A stretch of 64,000 nucleotides of DNA. Origin: Pseudomonas sp. LB-090624. Lineage in GTDB: Bacteria > Pseudomonadota > Gammaproteobacteria > Pseudomonadales > Pseudomonadaceae. The position numbers and the translations under genes are program-made. Every line of letters starts with the position of its first letter. Within the stretch, counting starts at the first letter, position 1. The DNA lies in assembly GCF_003205205.1 (NCBI RefSeq), contig NZ_QJRL01000004.1, positions 186,001 through 250,000 on the forward strand. The letters run 5' to 3'. The notes beneath the pieces are model-generated. The model was not told where the DNA came from, ran no database searches, and worked only from the letters and a program-made list of their open reading frames with translations. Shown piece by piece: positions 54,565 through 63,734 of the stretch.

Positions 54565-54715
54565 TCGGCAGGGATTCCAGCTTAGCAGCCGCGCCGGTCA
54601 TGTCACTGACCGCCCCCGTCAGCGGACCCAGCATACCGTCAAGAGTTGTTCGGCCCGCTACCCCCGCCGCCACCAGAGAGGACAGCGAGGAAGTCAGTAG
54701 TTCCATGTAGGCCAT
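54530..54715 (-). CDS. small phage-tail-region protein, probably truncated
   Basis: 61 residues (MAYMELLTSSLSSLVAAG...) with a very strong AAGGGAGG site, starting 11 bases after the end of the tape-measure remnant, as a next gene in a phage tail operon would. It stops shortly after GPAVGANAC, at the same place where the opposite-strand HTH gene is broken, so a recombination junction probably removed the rest. Family not recognised. Confidence 0.45.
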   Translation of the reverse strand: MAYMELLTSSLSSLVAAGVAGRTTLDGMLGPLTGAVSDMTGAAAKLESLPIIGPAVGANAC

Positions 54716-54725
54716 GGCACCTCCC

Positions 54726-55811
54726 TTAAATGATGTGAGCCGCATCAAACAGCTGAATCGACGCCTGACGGGTCTCCACCTCGCGCTGAAACACCCCCCA
54801 CATCGCGCGCAACGTCTGGCTGGCCTCGCGCACGATCTGGTTAGAGTCTTTCACATCGCCATGCACGGTAATGGGCATGACCGGAGCGAAGGTGAATGAC
54901 TGGTCAACCTTGGCCGGCTCGGGCTTCGCCTTTTCGACCGGCTTGGCTGCTACGGCAGCGGCTGCCTGCGCCGGGACGGGCGGCGGCGATTCCTTGACCA
55001 GTGCGCGAACCACCGCACCAGGTGCAGGGCCTTTCTGCCCTCCTTGAGCCGTGGCATCCCCTGCTGACTGCGGTGATGCCTTCGCCACCGCCGCACCGAG
55101 CGCAGGCGCTTCGACCTTCGGCACCTCTTTGGCCTGGGGTTTTTCTTCAACCACCTTCACTGCCGATGCCTTGGCCACAGCCGCTCCAAGCACCAGCCCC
55201 AGCCTTCGGCGCCTCTTTGGCCCTAGGATTTTCTTCGGCAACCTGCTCCGCCGGATCATCGCCGAACAGCTTTTTACCCAGCCAGCTTCCGAGTGACTCG
55301 CCGCCCATGCCACCCAATACCATGCCGATGGCACCACCGACGGCGCCGCCAATTGCGGTACCGAGCACCGGAACGACGGAGCCGACCGCCGCGCCAACCG
55401 AAGCCCCGTATGCACCACCTGCCCAAGCGCCGGCTACGCCACCGGCCAGACCACCGTACCCCTCTGCCTTCTCATCCGCGCGTTTCAGCGTTCATCGCCA
55501 CATCAAGCACACCAGGCACCGCATCGATCAGCCTGCCACCGGGTACTTTCGACAACGCCTTGGTCACGCCGCGTACGCTATGCACCGCACGCGCGACGCC
55601 ACCCACCTCCCCCGCAATGTTGCTGGCACCGACAAGCGCTGGCATGGTCGGCGCTGGCGGCAAATGTACTGCAGGGACTTTGGCCGGCGGCGCCGGAACT
55701 TTCGGGGTACTGACTGGGGGGACCGTGGCGGGGTACTTGGGGTGCGGCGCCCATCCGCCAGCGATCCAGCCCGCCGGCGCCGACGTCGACGCGCTCGGCG
55801 ACTGCCAGGCT
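54726..55811 (-). pseudogene. phage tail tape-measure protein remnant, frameshifted
   Basis: Three successive minus-strand frames join into one protein-like sequence: residues with WIAGGWAPHPKYP to VLDVAMNAETR (55811-55480), then EKAEGYGGLAGGVAGAWAGG to EENPRAKEAPKAGAG (to about 55190), then LGAAVAKASAVKVVEEKP to the end at 54726. Each switch is explained by one extra G. The Gly/Ala-rich and ITVHGDVKDSNQIVREASQ segments are typical of the C-terminal part of tape-measure proteins in Pseudomonas phages. The N-terminal part is missing. Confidence 0.65.
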
Positions 55812-55988
55812 CACCAGGCGATACGACAATGGTACGAAAACACTATGGGCGATGGATCTCCAAAGATACTAAGAGCATGGCAGAGATCGTATCTAAAATG
55901 ATGGGGTTCAATGCCAGCTCTTGAAATTGAATCGCATCACATCTTAAGCTGCACCTGCCACGCACAACAGCGCACTCGGAAAAAACAC

Positions 55989-57410
55989 ATGAAAAATCCA
56001 AAAATATTCATATCCTATAGTTGGTCTAATCCAACACACGAACGCTGGGTGTTAGAGCTAGCAGAAAATCTAATGGCTTCAGGTATTGAAGTGGTATTGG
56101 ATAAATGGGATTTGAAACCCGGCCATGATTCGATAGCTTTCATGGAGTCAATGGTTACGGATCCCACCATTGATAAAGTACTAATGGTTTGTGACAAGGT
56201 TTATTCCGAAAAAGCTGACGGCCGAAATGGTGGCGTCGGTACAGAAACGCAGATCATCTCGAAGCGTGTTTATGAAGCAATCAACCAAGAGCGATTCATT
56301 GCTATCATCGCGGAGAAAGATGAAGAAGGAAAAGCCTATACGCCCACCTTCTACCATTCCAGACTCTATATAGATTTAAGCAGCCCCGATAGCTACACCG
56401 AACGCTTTGAAGAACTCATCAGATGCATTTTTAATCAACCTCAGCACAAAAAGCCTCAACTTGGTAAAAAGCCCGAGTTTCTTACGAATGAGGTGAGTAT
56501 TAGCTTAGGAACATCCCCCCTGGCAAAACGTGCGACCACCTCGATCCGCGAAACCAAATCCAACTCTGGAGCGGCACTTGAGGAATACCTATCACTCTAT
56601 TCGGACAATCTTGAGCGGGTCAGAATACAACCACAGGCAAATTTGGCATTTGATGAGCAAGTCTTAAATAGCATTAACGAATTCACCAGCACACGCAACG
56701 AACTGCTCCAAGTGATTACCAACGCCATAAGATATATGGAAAGCGAAGAGTGCACTATTCAGCTGCACCGCTTCTTAGAGTCACTGCTTAAATACCACAA
56801 TGCACCTGAAGGAACCAGTAGTTACCGCGAATCAGACTTTGATAACTTTGTATTTATTATTCACGAAATCTTCCTTTACACAATTGCGATCGCTATTAAA
56901 TACAATAAATTTGGGGTGGCCACAGGGTTGCTTGACAAAAGCTATTACATAAACTCCGGCCGTTCTCAACCGTACATGTCTGGATTCGAATGCTTCTACA
57001 AAAATGCATCTAGTTTGGAACAAAGAAACCAGAGACTGGATCTCAACAGGGCTTCTTTGAGCGCAGATATCACCAAAGAAAATAATACTGCAAGCGGAGT
57101 TGAATTCAGCCTGTTAATGCAGACAGATTTCTTGCTGTTCTTGCGTAGCGAACTCAAAGGAGCGTTTTGGTGGCCTAAAACTCTCGTGTACCTTGGGCAC
57201 TTCCCAGGAGCGTTTGAGATTTTCATAAGATCGTCTTCAGCTGCATATTTTGAGACGATCAAACAGCTGCTCAAGATCACGGGTAAGACCGAGCTTGAGG
57301 AATTTGTAGTAACAGCCGCTAAGCGCGGAGCACGATATTATGGGCTTAGTGCATGGGGGATTGACTGGAGCCGGCTCATGAACCTGAATGAGCTAGCCTG
57401 TATGGCATAA
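55989..57410 (+). CDS. SEFIR/TIR-domain protein, candidate defence effector
   Basis: A 473-residue protein (ATG 55989; the frame is open from 55911 but the domain starts here). Residues about 4-140 form a SEFIR/TIR-like domain: KIFISYSWS, GIEVVLDKWDLKPGHD (32-47), VLMVCDKVYSEKAD (64-77) and GGVGTE with Glu86, a possible NADase residue. The remaining 330 residues are helical and unrecognised, and may sense the trigger. SEFIR and TIR effectors deplete NAD+ during phage infection in other bacteria; that role here is inference. Low GC, no adenylate- or cyclic-nucleotide synthase beside it. Confidence 0.82.
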   Translation: MKNPKIFISYSWSNPTHERWVLELAENLMASGIEVVLDKWDLKPGHDSIAFMESMVTDPTIDKVLMVCDKVYSEKADGRNGGVGTETQIISKRVYEAINQERFIAIIAEKDEEGKAYTPTFYHSRLYIDLSSPDSYTERFEELIRCIFNQPQHKKPQLGKKPEFLTNEVSISLGTSPLAKRATTSIRETKSNSGAALEEYLSLYSDNLERVRIQPQANLAFDEQVLNSINEFTSTRNELLQVITNAIRYMESEECTIQLHRFLESLLKYHNAPEGTSSYRESDFDNFVFIIHEIFLYTIAIAIKYNKFGVATGLLDKSYYINSGRSQPYMSGFECFYKNASSLEQRNQRLDLNRASLSADITKENNTASGVEFSLLMQTDFLLFLRSELKGAFWWPKTLVYLGHFPGAFEIFIRSSSAAYFETIKQLLKITGKTELEEFVVTAAKRGARYYGLSAWGIDWSRLMNLNELACMA

Positions 57411-57547
57411 CGCCTTAGCGATGCCGCAAGATGGGCATCGCTCACCCCATAATCAAGCTGATATTCAACGGCCCACTACGGCCTATAGCGGCATAAGAAG
57501 CTGCGTTTCTGCCCTAGATCTGCCCTAACCGCGATCCCCGAAACGAC

Positions 57548-57583
57548 GAAGCCCCCGAAAACATCAACGTTTTCGGGGGCTTC
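57548..57583 (-). terminator. hairpin downstream of tRNA-Ser
   Basis: GAAGCCCCCGAAAAC pairs perfectly with GTTTTCGGGGGCTTC (15 bp, 6-base loop). It lies after the tRNA on the minus strand. No long T run. Confidence 0.7.
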
Positions 57584-57595
57584 GGCTACTTCGCG

Positions 57596-57623
57596 TATGG
57601 CGGAGAGATAGGGATTTGAACCC
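57596..57623. repeat. attachment-site repeat, copy at the intact tRNA
   Basis: Identical over 28 bases to 51131-51158; covers the 3' end of tRNA-Ser including CCA. Confidence 0.85.
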
Positions 57624-57687
57624 TAGGTACTGTTGCCAGTACAACGGATTTCGAATCCGTCCCGTTCGACCACTCCGGCATCTCTCC
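57598..57687 (-). tRNA. tRNA-Ser (anticodon CGA)
   Basis: 90 nt on the minus strand with encoded CCA. GGAGAGA at the 5' end pairs with TCTCTCC at the 3' end, the anticodon loop is TTCGAAA (anticodon CGA, codon UCG), a long variable arm typical of serine tRNA is present, and the T loop reads GTTCAAATC. Its 3' end is the integration site of the island. Confidence 0.95.
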
Positions 57688-57778
57688 AATGCCGCGCATC
57701 ATACCAGCGTTCTTTTAAAACGCAAACCTTTTTTTAAAAAAAATCGCGTGGTATCAGGCGCTTGCGTGAACGCGTCGC

Positions 57779-58489
57779 TTACAGCGGCACGCCCAGGCGC
57801 TTGGCAACTTCTTCGTAGGCTTCGATCACGTCGCCCAGGCCCTGACGGAAGCGGTCCTTGTCCATCTTCTTGCGGGTTTCCTTGTCCCACAGGCGGCAGC
57901 CGTCCGGGCTGAACTCGTCGCCCAGCACGATCTGGCCGTGGAATACGCCGAACTCCAGCTTGAAGTCCACCAGCAGCAGGCCGGCGTCATCGAACAGCTT
58001 GCTCAGCACTTCGTTGACCTTCAACGACAGCTTCTTCATTTCTACCAGTTGCTCGGCGGTGCCCCAGCCGAACGCGACAACGTGGGATTCGTTGATGAAG
58101 GGGTCGCCCTTCTCGTCGTTCTTCAGGAACAGCTCGAAGGTGGACGGCTCCAGCTTGATGCCCTCCTCCACGCCCAGGCGCTTGACCAGGCTGCCGGCAG
58201 CGTAGTTGCGCACTACGCACTCGACCGGGATCATGTCCAGTTTCTTCACCAGGCACTCGTTGTCGCCCAGCAGCTTGTCGAACTGGGTCGGCACACCGGC
58301 TTCTTCCAGTTTCTGCATGATGAAGGCGTTGAACTTGTTGTTCACCATGCCTTTGCGGTCCAGCTGTTCGATGCGCTTGCCGTCGAACGCCGAAGTGTCG
58401 TTACGGAACAGCAGGATCAAGCGGTCGGCGTCATCGGTCTTGTAAACCGATTTGGCCTTGCCGCGGTAAAGTTCGTCGCGTTTTTCCAT
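57779..58489 (-). CDS. purC: SAICAR synthetase
   Basis: A 236-residue ATP-dependent ligase joining aspartate to CAIR in purine synthesis. The start [19 protein letters not shown], the nucleotide-binding RGKAKSVY, and the motifs NGxx-like [15 protein letters not shown] and DFKLEFG are those of PurC; length is standard. It is the last gene of the dapA-bamC-metallohydrolase-purC run, 30 bases after the metallohydrolase, an order I recall from P. putida and P. aeruginosa. Confidence 0.97.
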   Translation of the reverse strand: MEKRDELYRGKAKSVYKTDDADRLILLFRNDTSAFDGKRIEQLDRKGMVNNKFNAFIMQKLEEAGVPTQFDKLLGDNECLVKKLDMIPVECVVRNYAAGSLVKRLGVEEGIKLEPSTFELFLKNDEKGDPFINESHVVAFGWGTAEQLVEMKKLSLKVNEVLSKLFDDAGLLLVDFKLEFGVFHGQIVLGDEFSPDGCRLWDKETRKKMDKDRFRQGLGDVIEAYEEVAKRLGVPL

Positions 58490-58519
58490 GATTGGGCTCC
58501 GCTTGCTTGAGGTGTTGGG

Positions 58520-59278
58520 CTAGGCGATTTCGCGCCAGTCGAGCCCGTGTTCCTGATTCGCCACCTGGAGCCAGTCCGGGTCACACCCGAGGGTGTCGAC
58601 AAAGCACTGGCGGGCCAAGTGTGGCAGGTTGTTCTTGCTGCTGAGGTGGGCCAGCACCAGGTGTTGCAGGTTGTTCCAGCCCAACTCGTGCACCAGGCGC
58701 GCAGCCTGGTGATTGTTCAAATGCCCTTGCATGCCACCCACCCGCTGCTTCAGAAAAGCCGGGTAGTGACCACGTGCCAGCAGGTCGCGGCAGTGGTTGG
58801 CCTCGATCAGCAGTGCATCCAGGCCCTGATAACGTTCCAGCAACAGCGCGTCGTAAGAGCCCAGGTCGGTCAGCATGCCAAAGCGCCGCTTGCCGTCGCT
58901 GACCACATACTGCAACGGCTCGTAGGCGTCGTGCTCGACCCGCGCTGCGGTTACTTCCAGGCTGCCGATACGCAGGCTTTCGCCACACGCGAGAAAACCG
59001 GCCACCTCCACCGGCTTGCGCATGCCGCGCAAAGTCCCTTGGCTGAGGTAGACCGGTACATTGTAGCGCCGTGACAGCAAGCCGACCCCATGCACGTGGT
59101 CGGCATGTTCGTGGGTGACCAGCACTGCACTGAGCTGAGCTGCAGAAACCCCGAGCAGCGCCAGGCGCCGCTCGGTTTCACGCAGGGAAAAGCCGCAATC
59201 GACCAGGATGAAGGTGTCACCACTGGCGATCAGCGTGCCGTTCCCTTGGCTGCCGCTTCCGAGTACCGCGAAGCGCAC
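58520..59278 (-). CDS. MBL-fold metallo-hydrolase (YycJ/VicX-like)
   Basis: A 252-residue metallo-beta-lactamase-fold protein. Metal ligands are visible in THEHADHVHG (HxHxDH) and in the later EHD and LTDLGSYD segments; GSGSQGNGTLI at the N-terminus is typical of the YycJ/VicX subgroup, of which some members are 5'-exonucleases. Abuts bamC with no gap. Substrate unproven. Confidence 0.85.
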   Translation of the reverse strand: MRFAVLGSGSQGNGTLIASGDTFILVDCGFSLRETERRLALLGVSAAQLSAVLVTHEHADHVHGVGLLSRRYNVPVYLSQGTLRGMRKPVEVAGFLACGESLRIGSLEVTAARVEHDAYEPLQYVVSDGKRRFGMLTDLGSYDALLLERYQGLDALLIEANHCRDLLARGHYPAFLKQRVGGMQGHLNNHQAARLVHELGWNNLQHLVLAHLSSKNNLPHLARQCFVDTLGCDPDWLQVANQEHGLDWREIA

Positions 59279-60400
59279 TTAGCCCAGGTGGTCCTGAATG
59301 GCGCTCAGCACGCGGCGGGCGACATCGGCCGGAGCCACGGTGTTGATGTTTTTCTCGACCGTGACCTGCACGCTCTCACCCACCTTGCTCAGGCGTACCT
59401 GATAACGCTCGGCACGGGCTTCACGCTCTTCCTTGGTCGGCTCGCTGCCGAACATACGGCTGAAGAAGCCCGGCTGGTTCTGCTTGTCGTCAGGCTTTTC
59501 GGACAGGTTGATGTAGTACAGGCCCAGGCTGCGGTTGATGTCCTCGACACGCCATTCGCCACCCTGCTCTAGCGCACGGCCCACGCCAGACCAGGCGCGG
59601 TCCAGGTCGGAGCCCAGGTACAGCACCGGGTTGCCGCTGCCGTCTTCGCTCAGGCTGACGCGGCTTGGGGCGTCGAAATCGCGCGCGGCCAGCAGCGACA
59701 CCGAACCGCCCTTCTCGGCGCTGCGGTTCATGCTGGCAAGCATTTCGTCGACCAGCAGGGCATCGGTGCCGGTATTGCTGGAGCTGGACGGGAACGCAGG
59801 CTCGGCAGTGCTGCCGGCCGGGCGCTCGACGCTGACCACATACACTTCGGAGGTGTTGCGCTGCACGCCGGGTTCCATGCGCACACGCACGCGCACTTCG
59901 CTGTCACCGCTGCTGGCAGTGCTGGCCAGGCGCTGGCCGAGCGATGCCGACAGCTCGTCGAAACGCTGCCAGGTGGTGTTGAATTCACCGGTCTGCGGGC
60001 GCTCTTCAGCAATACGGAAGCCGTTGTCCTCGAAGAACTGGCGGGCCACCGGCCACACTTCGGCAGGCGAATGCTGGGCCAGCACCCAACGGCTGCTGCC
60101 GCTGCGCTGCAGGCTGTAGTCGGTCACCTGGGCGGCGCCACCGGTCAACGGTTGCGGGCGAGGCACTTCGAACTCGCCAGCAACGTTGTCGTCGGCGACA
60201 TTGCGCGGGATCGGCAGCAGCGGGTCAAGACGCTTGACGTTGCTGGCGTCCGGGGGCAGCTGCATGGGCGCAGTCGGGTGCGCCTGCAGGTAATCGCTGC
60301 CGCGGTCGCGGAAATAGCCATCCTCGCCCCACAGCCAGCCACACCCACTGGTGCTGGAGATAATCAGGGCAAGGGCGGAAAGACCAGCCAGTCGCTTCAT
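59279..60400 (-). CDS. bamC: outer membrane assembly lipoprotein BamC
   Basis: A 373-residue lipoprotein of the BAM complex, which inserts beta-barrel proteins into the outer membrane. Lipobox STSGC places the acylated cysteine at residue 20; the unstructured N-terminal stretch (AHPTAPMQLPPDASN) binds BamD, and two helix-grip domains follow. Also called NlpB. It lies directly after dapA, as in E. coli. Confidence 0.93.
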   Translation of the reverse strand: MKRLAGLSALALIISSTSGCGWLWGEDGYFRDRGSDYLQAHPTAPMQLPPDASNVKRLDPLLPIPRNVADDNVAGEFEVPRPQPLTGGAAQVTDYSLQRSGSSRWVLAQHSPAEVWPVARQFFEDNGFRIAEERPQTGEFNTTWQRFDELSASLGQRLASTASSGDSEVRVRVRMEPGVQRNTSEVYVVSVERPAGSTAEPAFPSSSSNTGTDALLVDEMLASMNRSAEKGGSVSLLAARDFDAPSRVSLSEDGSGNPVLYLGSDLDRAWSGVGRALEQGGEWRVEDINRSLGLYYINLSEKPDDKQNQPGFFSRMFGSEPTKEEREARAERYQVRLSKVGESVQVTVEKNINTVAPADVARRVLSAIQDHLG

Positions 60401-60415
60401 GCGGTGTACTTCCTC

Positions 60416-61303
60416 TTAAACCAGTACGCCGGACTGGCGCAAGGCAGTACGGACTTTTTCGTGGCAGCCTTCGCTCAGCCAGGTCAGTGGCAGGCGAATA
60501 CCTTTGTGCATCAGGCCCATTTCGACGAGCGCCCATTTCACCGGGATCGGGTTGGCTTCGCAGAACAGGTCTTTGTGCAGCGGCATGAGTTTTTCGTTGA
60601 TCGCGCGGGCCTTCTCGGCATTGCCCGCAAGGGCGGCCTCGCACAGGTCGGCCATTTCGCGCGGGGCGACGTTGGCCGTGACGGAGATGTTGCCCTTGCC
60701 GCCCATCAGGATCAGCTCGACTGCAGTCGGGTCGTCGCCGGACAGGACGATGAAGTCACTGTCGACGCCATCCAGAATGGCCTTGGCACGGGCCAGGTCG
60801 CCGGTGGCTTCCTTGATGCCGATGATGTTGTGCACCTTCGACAGGCGAATCACGGTCTCGGCCTGCATGTCGCAGGAGGTGCGGCCGGGCACGTTATAGA
60901 GGATCTGCGGAATGTCGACGGCTTCGGCAATGTGCTTGAAGTGCTGGTACAGGCCTTCCTGGGTCGGCTTGTTGTAGTACGGCACAACCAGCAGGCAGGC
61001 ATCGGCGCCAGCGTTCTTGGCGTTTTGCGTCAGGTGCACCGCTTCGGTGGTGGAGTTTGCACCGGTGCCGGCGATGACCGGAATCGGGTTGACGCTGCGT
61101 TTGACGCGCTCGACCACGTGCTTGATGACCAGGATGTGCTCTTCGACATCCAGCGTGGCCGACTCACCGGTGGTGCCGACAGCGACGATCGCATGAGTGC
61201 CGTTTTCCAGGTGGAAGTCTACAAGTTTGTCGAGGCTGCCCCAGTCAACACGCCCTTGTGCATCCATGGGTGTGACCAATGCCACCATACTGCCCGCAAT
61301 CAT
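60416..61303 (-). CDS. dapA: 4-hydroxy-tetrahydrodipicolinate synthase
   Basis: A 295-residue enzyme condensing pyruvate with aspartate semialdehyde in lysine and peptidoglycan synthesis. Schiff-base Lys164 (GIKEATGD), Tyr136 (LYNVPGR) and Thr44-Thr45 (VGTTGES) are in place. ATG 61303, with GGAG upstream, gives normal length; the frame's first start at 61351 is not needed. It is the third DHDPS-fold protein of this window, and the only one with the biosynthetic neighbourhood. Confidence 0.96.
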   Translation of the reverse strand: MIAGSMVALVTPMDAQGRVDWGSLDKLVDFHLENGTHAIVAVGTTGESATLDVEEHILVIKHVVERVKRSVNPIPVIAGTGANSTTEAVHLTQNAKNAGADACLLVVPYYNKPTQEGLYQHFKHIAEAVDIPQILYNVPGRTSCDMQAETVIRLSKVHNIIGIKEATGDLARAKAILDGVDSDFIVLSGDDPTAVELILMGGKGNISVTANVAPREMADLCEAALAGNAEKARAINEKLMPLHKDLFCEANPIPVKWALVEMGLMHKGIRLPLTWLSEGCHEKVRTALRQSGVLV

Positions 61304-61562
61304 GTAACTGCTCCTGCCGGAAAAAGAGAGCAGTAATGGTACTGGGGGCATCGGCCTTGCACAAGCGAAGCAGGCGGGCGGAGCATTCCCCTCGGCGCCT
61401 TATTTCGCTACCCTTGATGCTTTGATCGGTGCAACGCGGCCCGCCGGGCCGTCGACCTTGCTCCCCGCCAGCGTCCACAACCTCGCATGCGAGCCCCGGG
61501 CCCTGCCGACAGGAGGCTTTCGCCCGTCCTGTGCCGACCGCTCATCGCTTTAGGAATGCTGC

Positions 61563-62123
61563 ATGTCCACCCCCACTGTCCGCGAACAATTCCTTGTCAT
61601 CAGTGCCCTGGGGCCCAACCCCATGGAGCTGGCCAACGTCCTCAGCCGCGCTGCCTTCGAAAACCGCTGCGCGGTGGTTACCTCGCGCCTGAGCCGCCAC
61701 GGCGAGACCAGCGCCCTGGTGTTGCAAGTAGGCGGCAGCTGGGACGCCCTGGCGCGCCTTGAAGCCATGCTGCCGGGCTTGGGCAAGAAGCATGGCCTGA
61801 CCCTCGACGTGGTGCGCAGCGCCGACCAGGAGGTGCGTCCGCAGGCCCTGCCCTACGTGGCGTACGTCAGCGCCGCCTACCGCCCGGACATCATCAACGA
61901 GCTGTGCCAGTTCTTCCTCGACCACCGCGTCGAGCTGGAAGCCATGACCTGCGACACCTACCTGGCGCCGCAGACTGGCAGCAGCATGCTCAACGCGCAG
62001 TTCACCGTGATCCTGCCGGCCGGCACCCAGATCAGCTGGTTGCGTGACCAGTTCCTGGACTTTGCCGATGCCCTGAACCTCGATGCCCTGATCGAGCCAT
62101 GGCGTCCACAGAACCCAATGTAA
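61563..62123 (+). CDS. gcvR: glycine cleavage system transcriptional repressor
   Basis: A 186-residue protein with two ACT domains (residues about 8-75 and 95-175), fitting GcvR, which binds GcvA and represses the glycine cleavage genes when glycine is low. Divergent from dapA and followed 11 bases later by bcp, a common gammaproteobacterial order. The 260 bases upstream are the shared promoter region with dapA. Confidence 0.9.
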   Translation: MSTPTVREQFLVISALGPNPMELANVLSRAAFENRCAVVTSRLSRHGETSALVLQVGGSWDALARLEAMLPGLGKKHGLTLDVVRSADQEVRPQALPYVAYVSAAYRPDIINELCQFFLDHRVELEAMTCDTYLAPQTGSSMLNAQFTVILPAGTQISWLRDQFLDFADALNLDALIEPWRPQNPM

Positions 62124-62134
62124 GGAAACCGACC

Positions 62135-62608
62135 ATGGCTGTAGCACTCGACCAACCTGTCGCCGACTTCCAGGCCCAGGCCACCAGCGGGCAAACCGTC
62201 AGCCTGGCGGAACTCAAGGGCCGCCAAGTGGTGGTGTACTTCTACCCGAAGGACAGCACCCCCGGGTGCACCACCGAAGGCCAAGGTTTCCGTGACCAGC
62301 ATGATGCCTTCGCCGCCGCCAACACCGTGGTGTTCGGCGTGTCACGCGATGGCATCAAGTCGCACGAGAACTTCAAGGCCAAGCAAGGCTTCCCGTTCGA
62401 GCTGATCAGCGACAAGGACGAGGCCCTGTGCCAGCTGTTCGACGTGATCAAGCTGAAGAAGCTGTACGGCAAGGAATACATGGGCGTTGACCGCAGCACC
62501 TTCCTGATCGACAAGAACGGCGTGCTGCGCCAGGAATGGCGTGGGGTGAAGGTGCCCGGGCATGTGGATGCCGTGCTGGCAGCAGCCCAGGAATTGAACA
62601 ACGCCTGA
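62135..62608 (+). CDS. bcp: thioredoxin-dependent thiol peroxidase Bcp
   Basis: A 157-residue atypical 2-Cys peroxiredoxin. The peroxidatic Cys45 lies in DSTPGCTTEG. It reduces hydroperoxides with electrons from thioredoxin. Start ATG 62135 has AAGGAAACC upstream and follows gcvR closely, so the two are probably cotranscribed. Standard length. Confidence 0.95.
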   Translation: MAVALDQPVADFQAQATSGQTVSLAELKGRQVVVYFYPKDSTPGCTTEGQGFRDQHDAFAAANTVVFGVSRDGIKSHENFKAKQGFPFELISDKDEALCQLFDVIKLKKLYGKEYMGVDRSTFLIDKNGVLRQEWRGVKVPGHVDAVLAAAQELNNA

Positions 62609-62616
62609 AATTGAAT

Positions 62617-62635
62617 GGGGCCGCTCTGCGGCCCC
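62617..62635. terminator. bidirectional hairpin terminator
   Basis: GGGGCCG and CGGCCCC pair around CTCTG between converging bcp and the permease gene, followed by AATTA. Confidence 0.6.
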
Positions 62636-62643
62636 AATTACAT

Positions 62644-63714
62644 TCAAAGCATCGGTGACACACTCGGCTCCTGCCGCGGCCAGGCATCCAGCACGGCCTT
62701 GATCAGCGTCGCCAGCGGGATGGCGAAGAAGATCCCCCAGAACCCCCACAACCCGCCAAACAGCAGTACCGCGCAAATGATCGCCACCGGGTGCAGGCTC
62801 ACCGCTTCGGAGAACAGCAGCGGCACCAGCACGTTGCCGTCCAGCGCCTGGATGATCGCGTACACCGTCATCAGGTAGATGAACTGGTCGCCCCAGCCCC
62901 ACTGGAACAGCGCAATCAGGGTCACCGGCACGGTCACGACCACCGCGCCCACGTAAGGCACCACCACCGACAGCCCGACCAGCAACGCCAGCAGCGCGGC
63001 GTAATTGAGCCCCAGGCTGATGAAGGCGATATAGGTGGCGATGCCGCAGATCAGGATCTCGATGCCCTTGCCACGGATGTAGTTGGCAATCTGCCGGTTC
63101 ATCTCGTTGCCCACCCGGTTCAGCAGGGTGCGCTGGCGCGGCAGGTAGCCGCTAACCCAGCGGCCGATCAGTTCGCGATCCTTGAGGAAGAAGAACACCA
63201 GGATCGGCACCAGCACCAGATAGATCATGGCATTGACTAACAGCGGCAGGCTGGACAGCGAGAATGTCAGTGCCCACTGGCCGAACTTGCCGATTTCACC
63301 ACGCACCGATTCGATGGCGTGCAACACCTGCTCGTCCGACACCAGGTGTGGGTAGCGTTCAGGCAACAGCAACAACAGCGACTGCCATTTACCGAGCATG
63401 CCCGGCAGCTCGTTGAACAGGGTGATCAGCTGATGCCACAACAGCGGTACCAGCACCAGCATGAACAGCGCCAGGGCCCCCATGAACAGGGCAAACACCA
63501 ACATTACCGCCAGCCGCGTCGGTACCCGCAAGCGCTCCAGGGCATTGACCAGGCCCTGCATCAGGAACGCCAGCACCATGCCCGCCAGCACTGGCGCGAG
63601 CATGCCGCCCAGGGTGAGCACGGCAGTGAAGGCCAGGAACAACAGGACCGCCAGCACCACTGCTTCTTCATCGGAGAAGTAGCGCTGCATCCAGTCGCGA
63701 AGCACTTTGAACAT
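62644..63714 (-). CDS. AI-2E/PerM family membrane permease
   Basis: A 356-residue inner-membrane protein with about seven or eight spans and a large hydrophilic loop near residues 85-140, the outline of the PerM/AI-2E transporter family. The C-terminal signature LDGNVLVPLLFSEAVSLHPV is well kept. Some family members export quorum signals, others sodium; the substrate here is unknown. 20 bases after tusA, so likely one unit. Confidence 0.87.
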   Translation of the reverse strand: MFKVLRDWMQRYFSDEEAVVLAVLLFLAFTAVLTLGGMLAPVLAGMVLAFLMQGLVNALERLRVPTRLAVMLVFALFMGALALFMLVLVPLLWHQLITLFNELPGMLGKWQSLLLLLPERYPHLVSDEQVLHAIESVRGEIGKFGQWALTFSLSSLPLLVNAMIYLVLVPILVFFFLKDRELIGRWVSGYLPRQRTLLNRVGNEMNRQIANYIRGKGIEILICGIATYIAFISLGLNYAALLALLVGLSVVVPYVGAVVVTVPVTLIALFQWGWGDQFIYLMTVYAIIQALDGNVLVPLLFSEAVSLHPVAIICAVLLFGGLWGFWGIFFAIPLATLIKAVLDAWPRQEPSVSPML

Positions 63715-63734
63715 TGACGATCCTTGGGAAAGAC

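Larger units (their letters stand above)
51131..57623. mobile_element. genomic island at tRNA-Ser(CGA) with CHAT and SEFIR/TIR genes
   Basis: About 6.5 kb bounded by 28-bp direct repeats of the tRNA 3' end. The content is AT-richer than the flanks and includes a CHAT protein, a SEFIR/TIR protein, a phage tape-measure remnant, a truncated HTH gene and a small cysteine-containing protein. No integrase or transposase is visible, so it is probably immobile now or a remnant of a larger prophage-like element. Confidence 0.75.

Noticed and set aside
54726..55418. Single 230-codon protein, taken at face value
   Set aside because: Its first 70 codons are out-of-frame sequence; the natural reading continues in other frames upstream, so it is the end of a frameshifted tape-measure gene.
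55001..55924. Plus-strand proline-rich frames of about 300 codons
   Set aside because: They are antisense to the tape-measure remnant and are made of its Gly/Ala codons read backwards.
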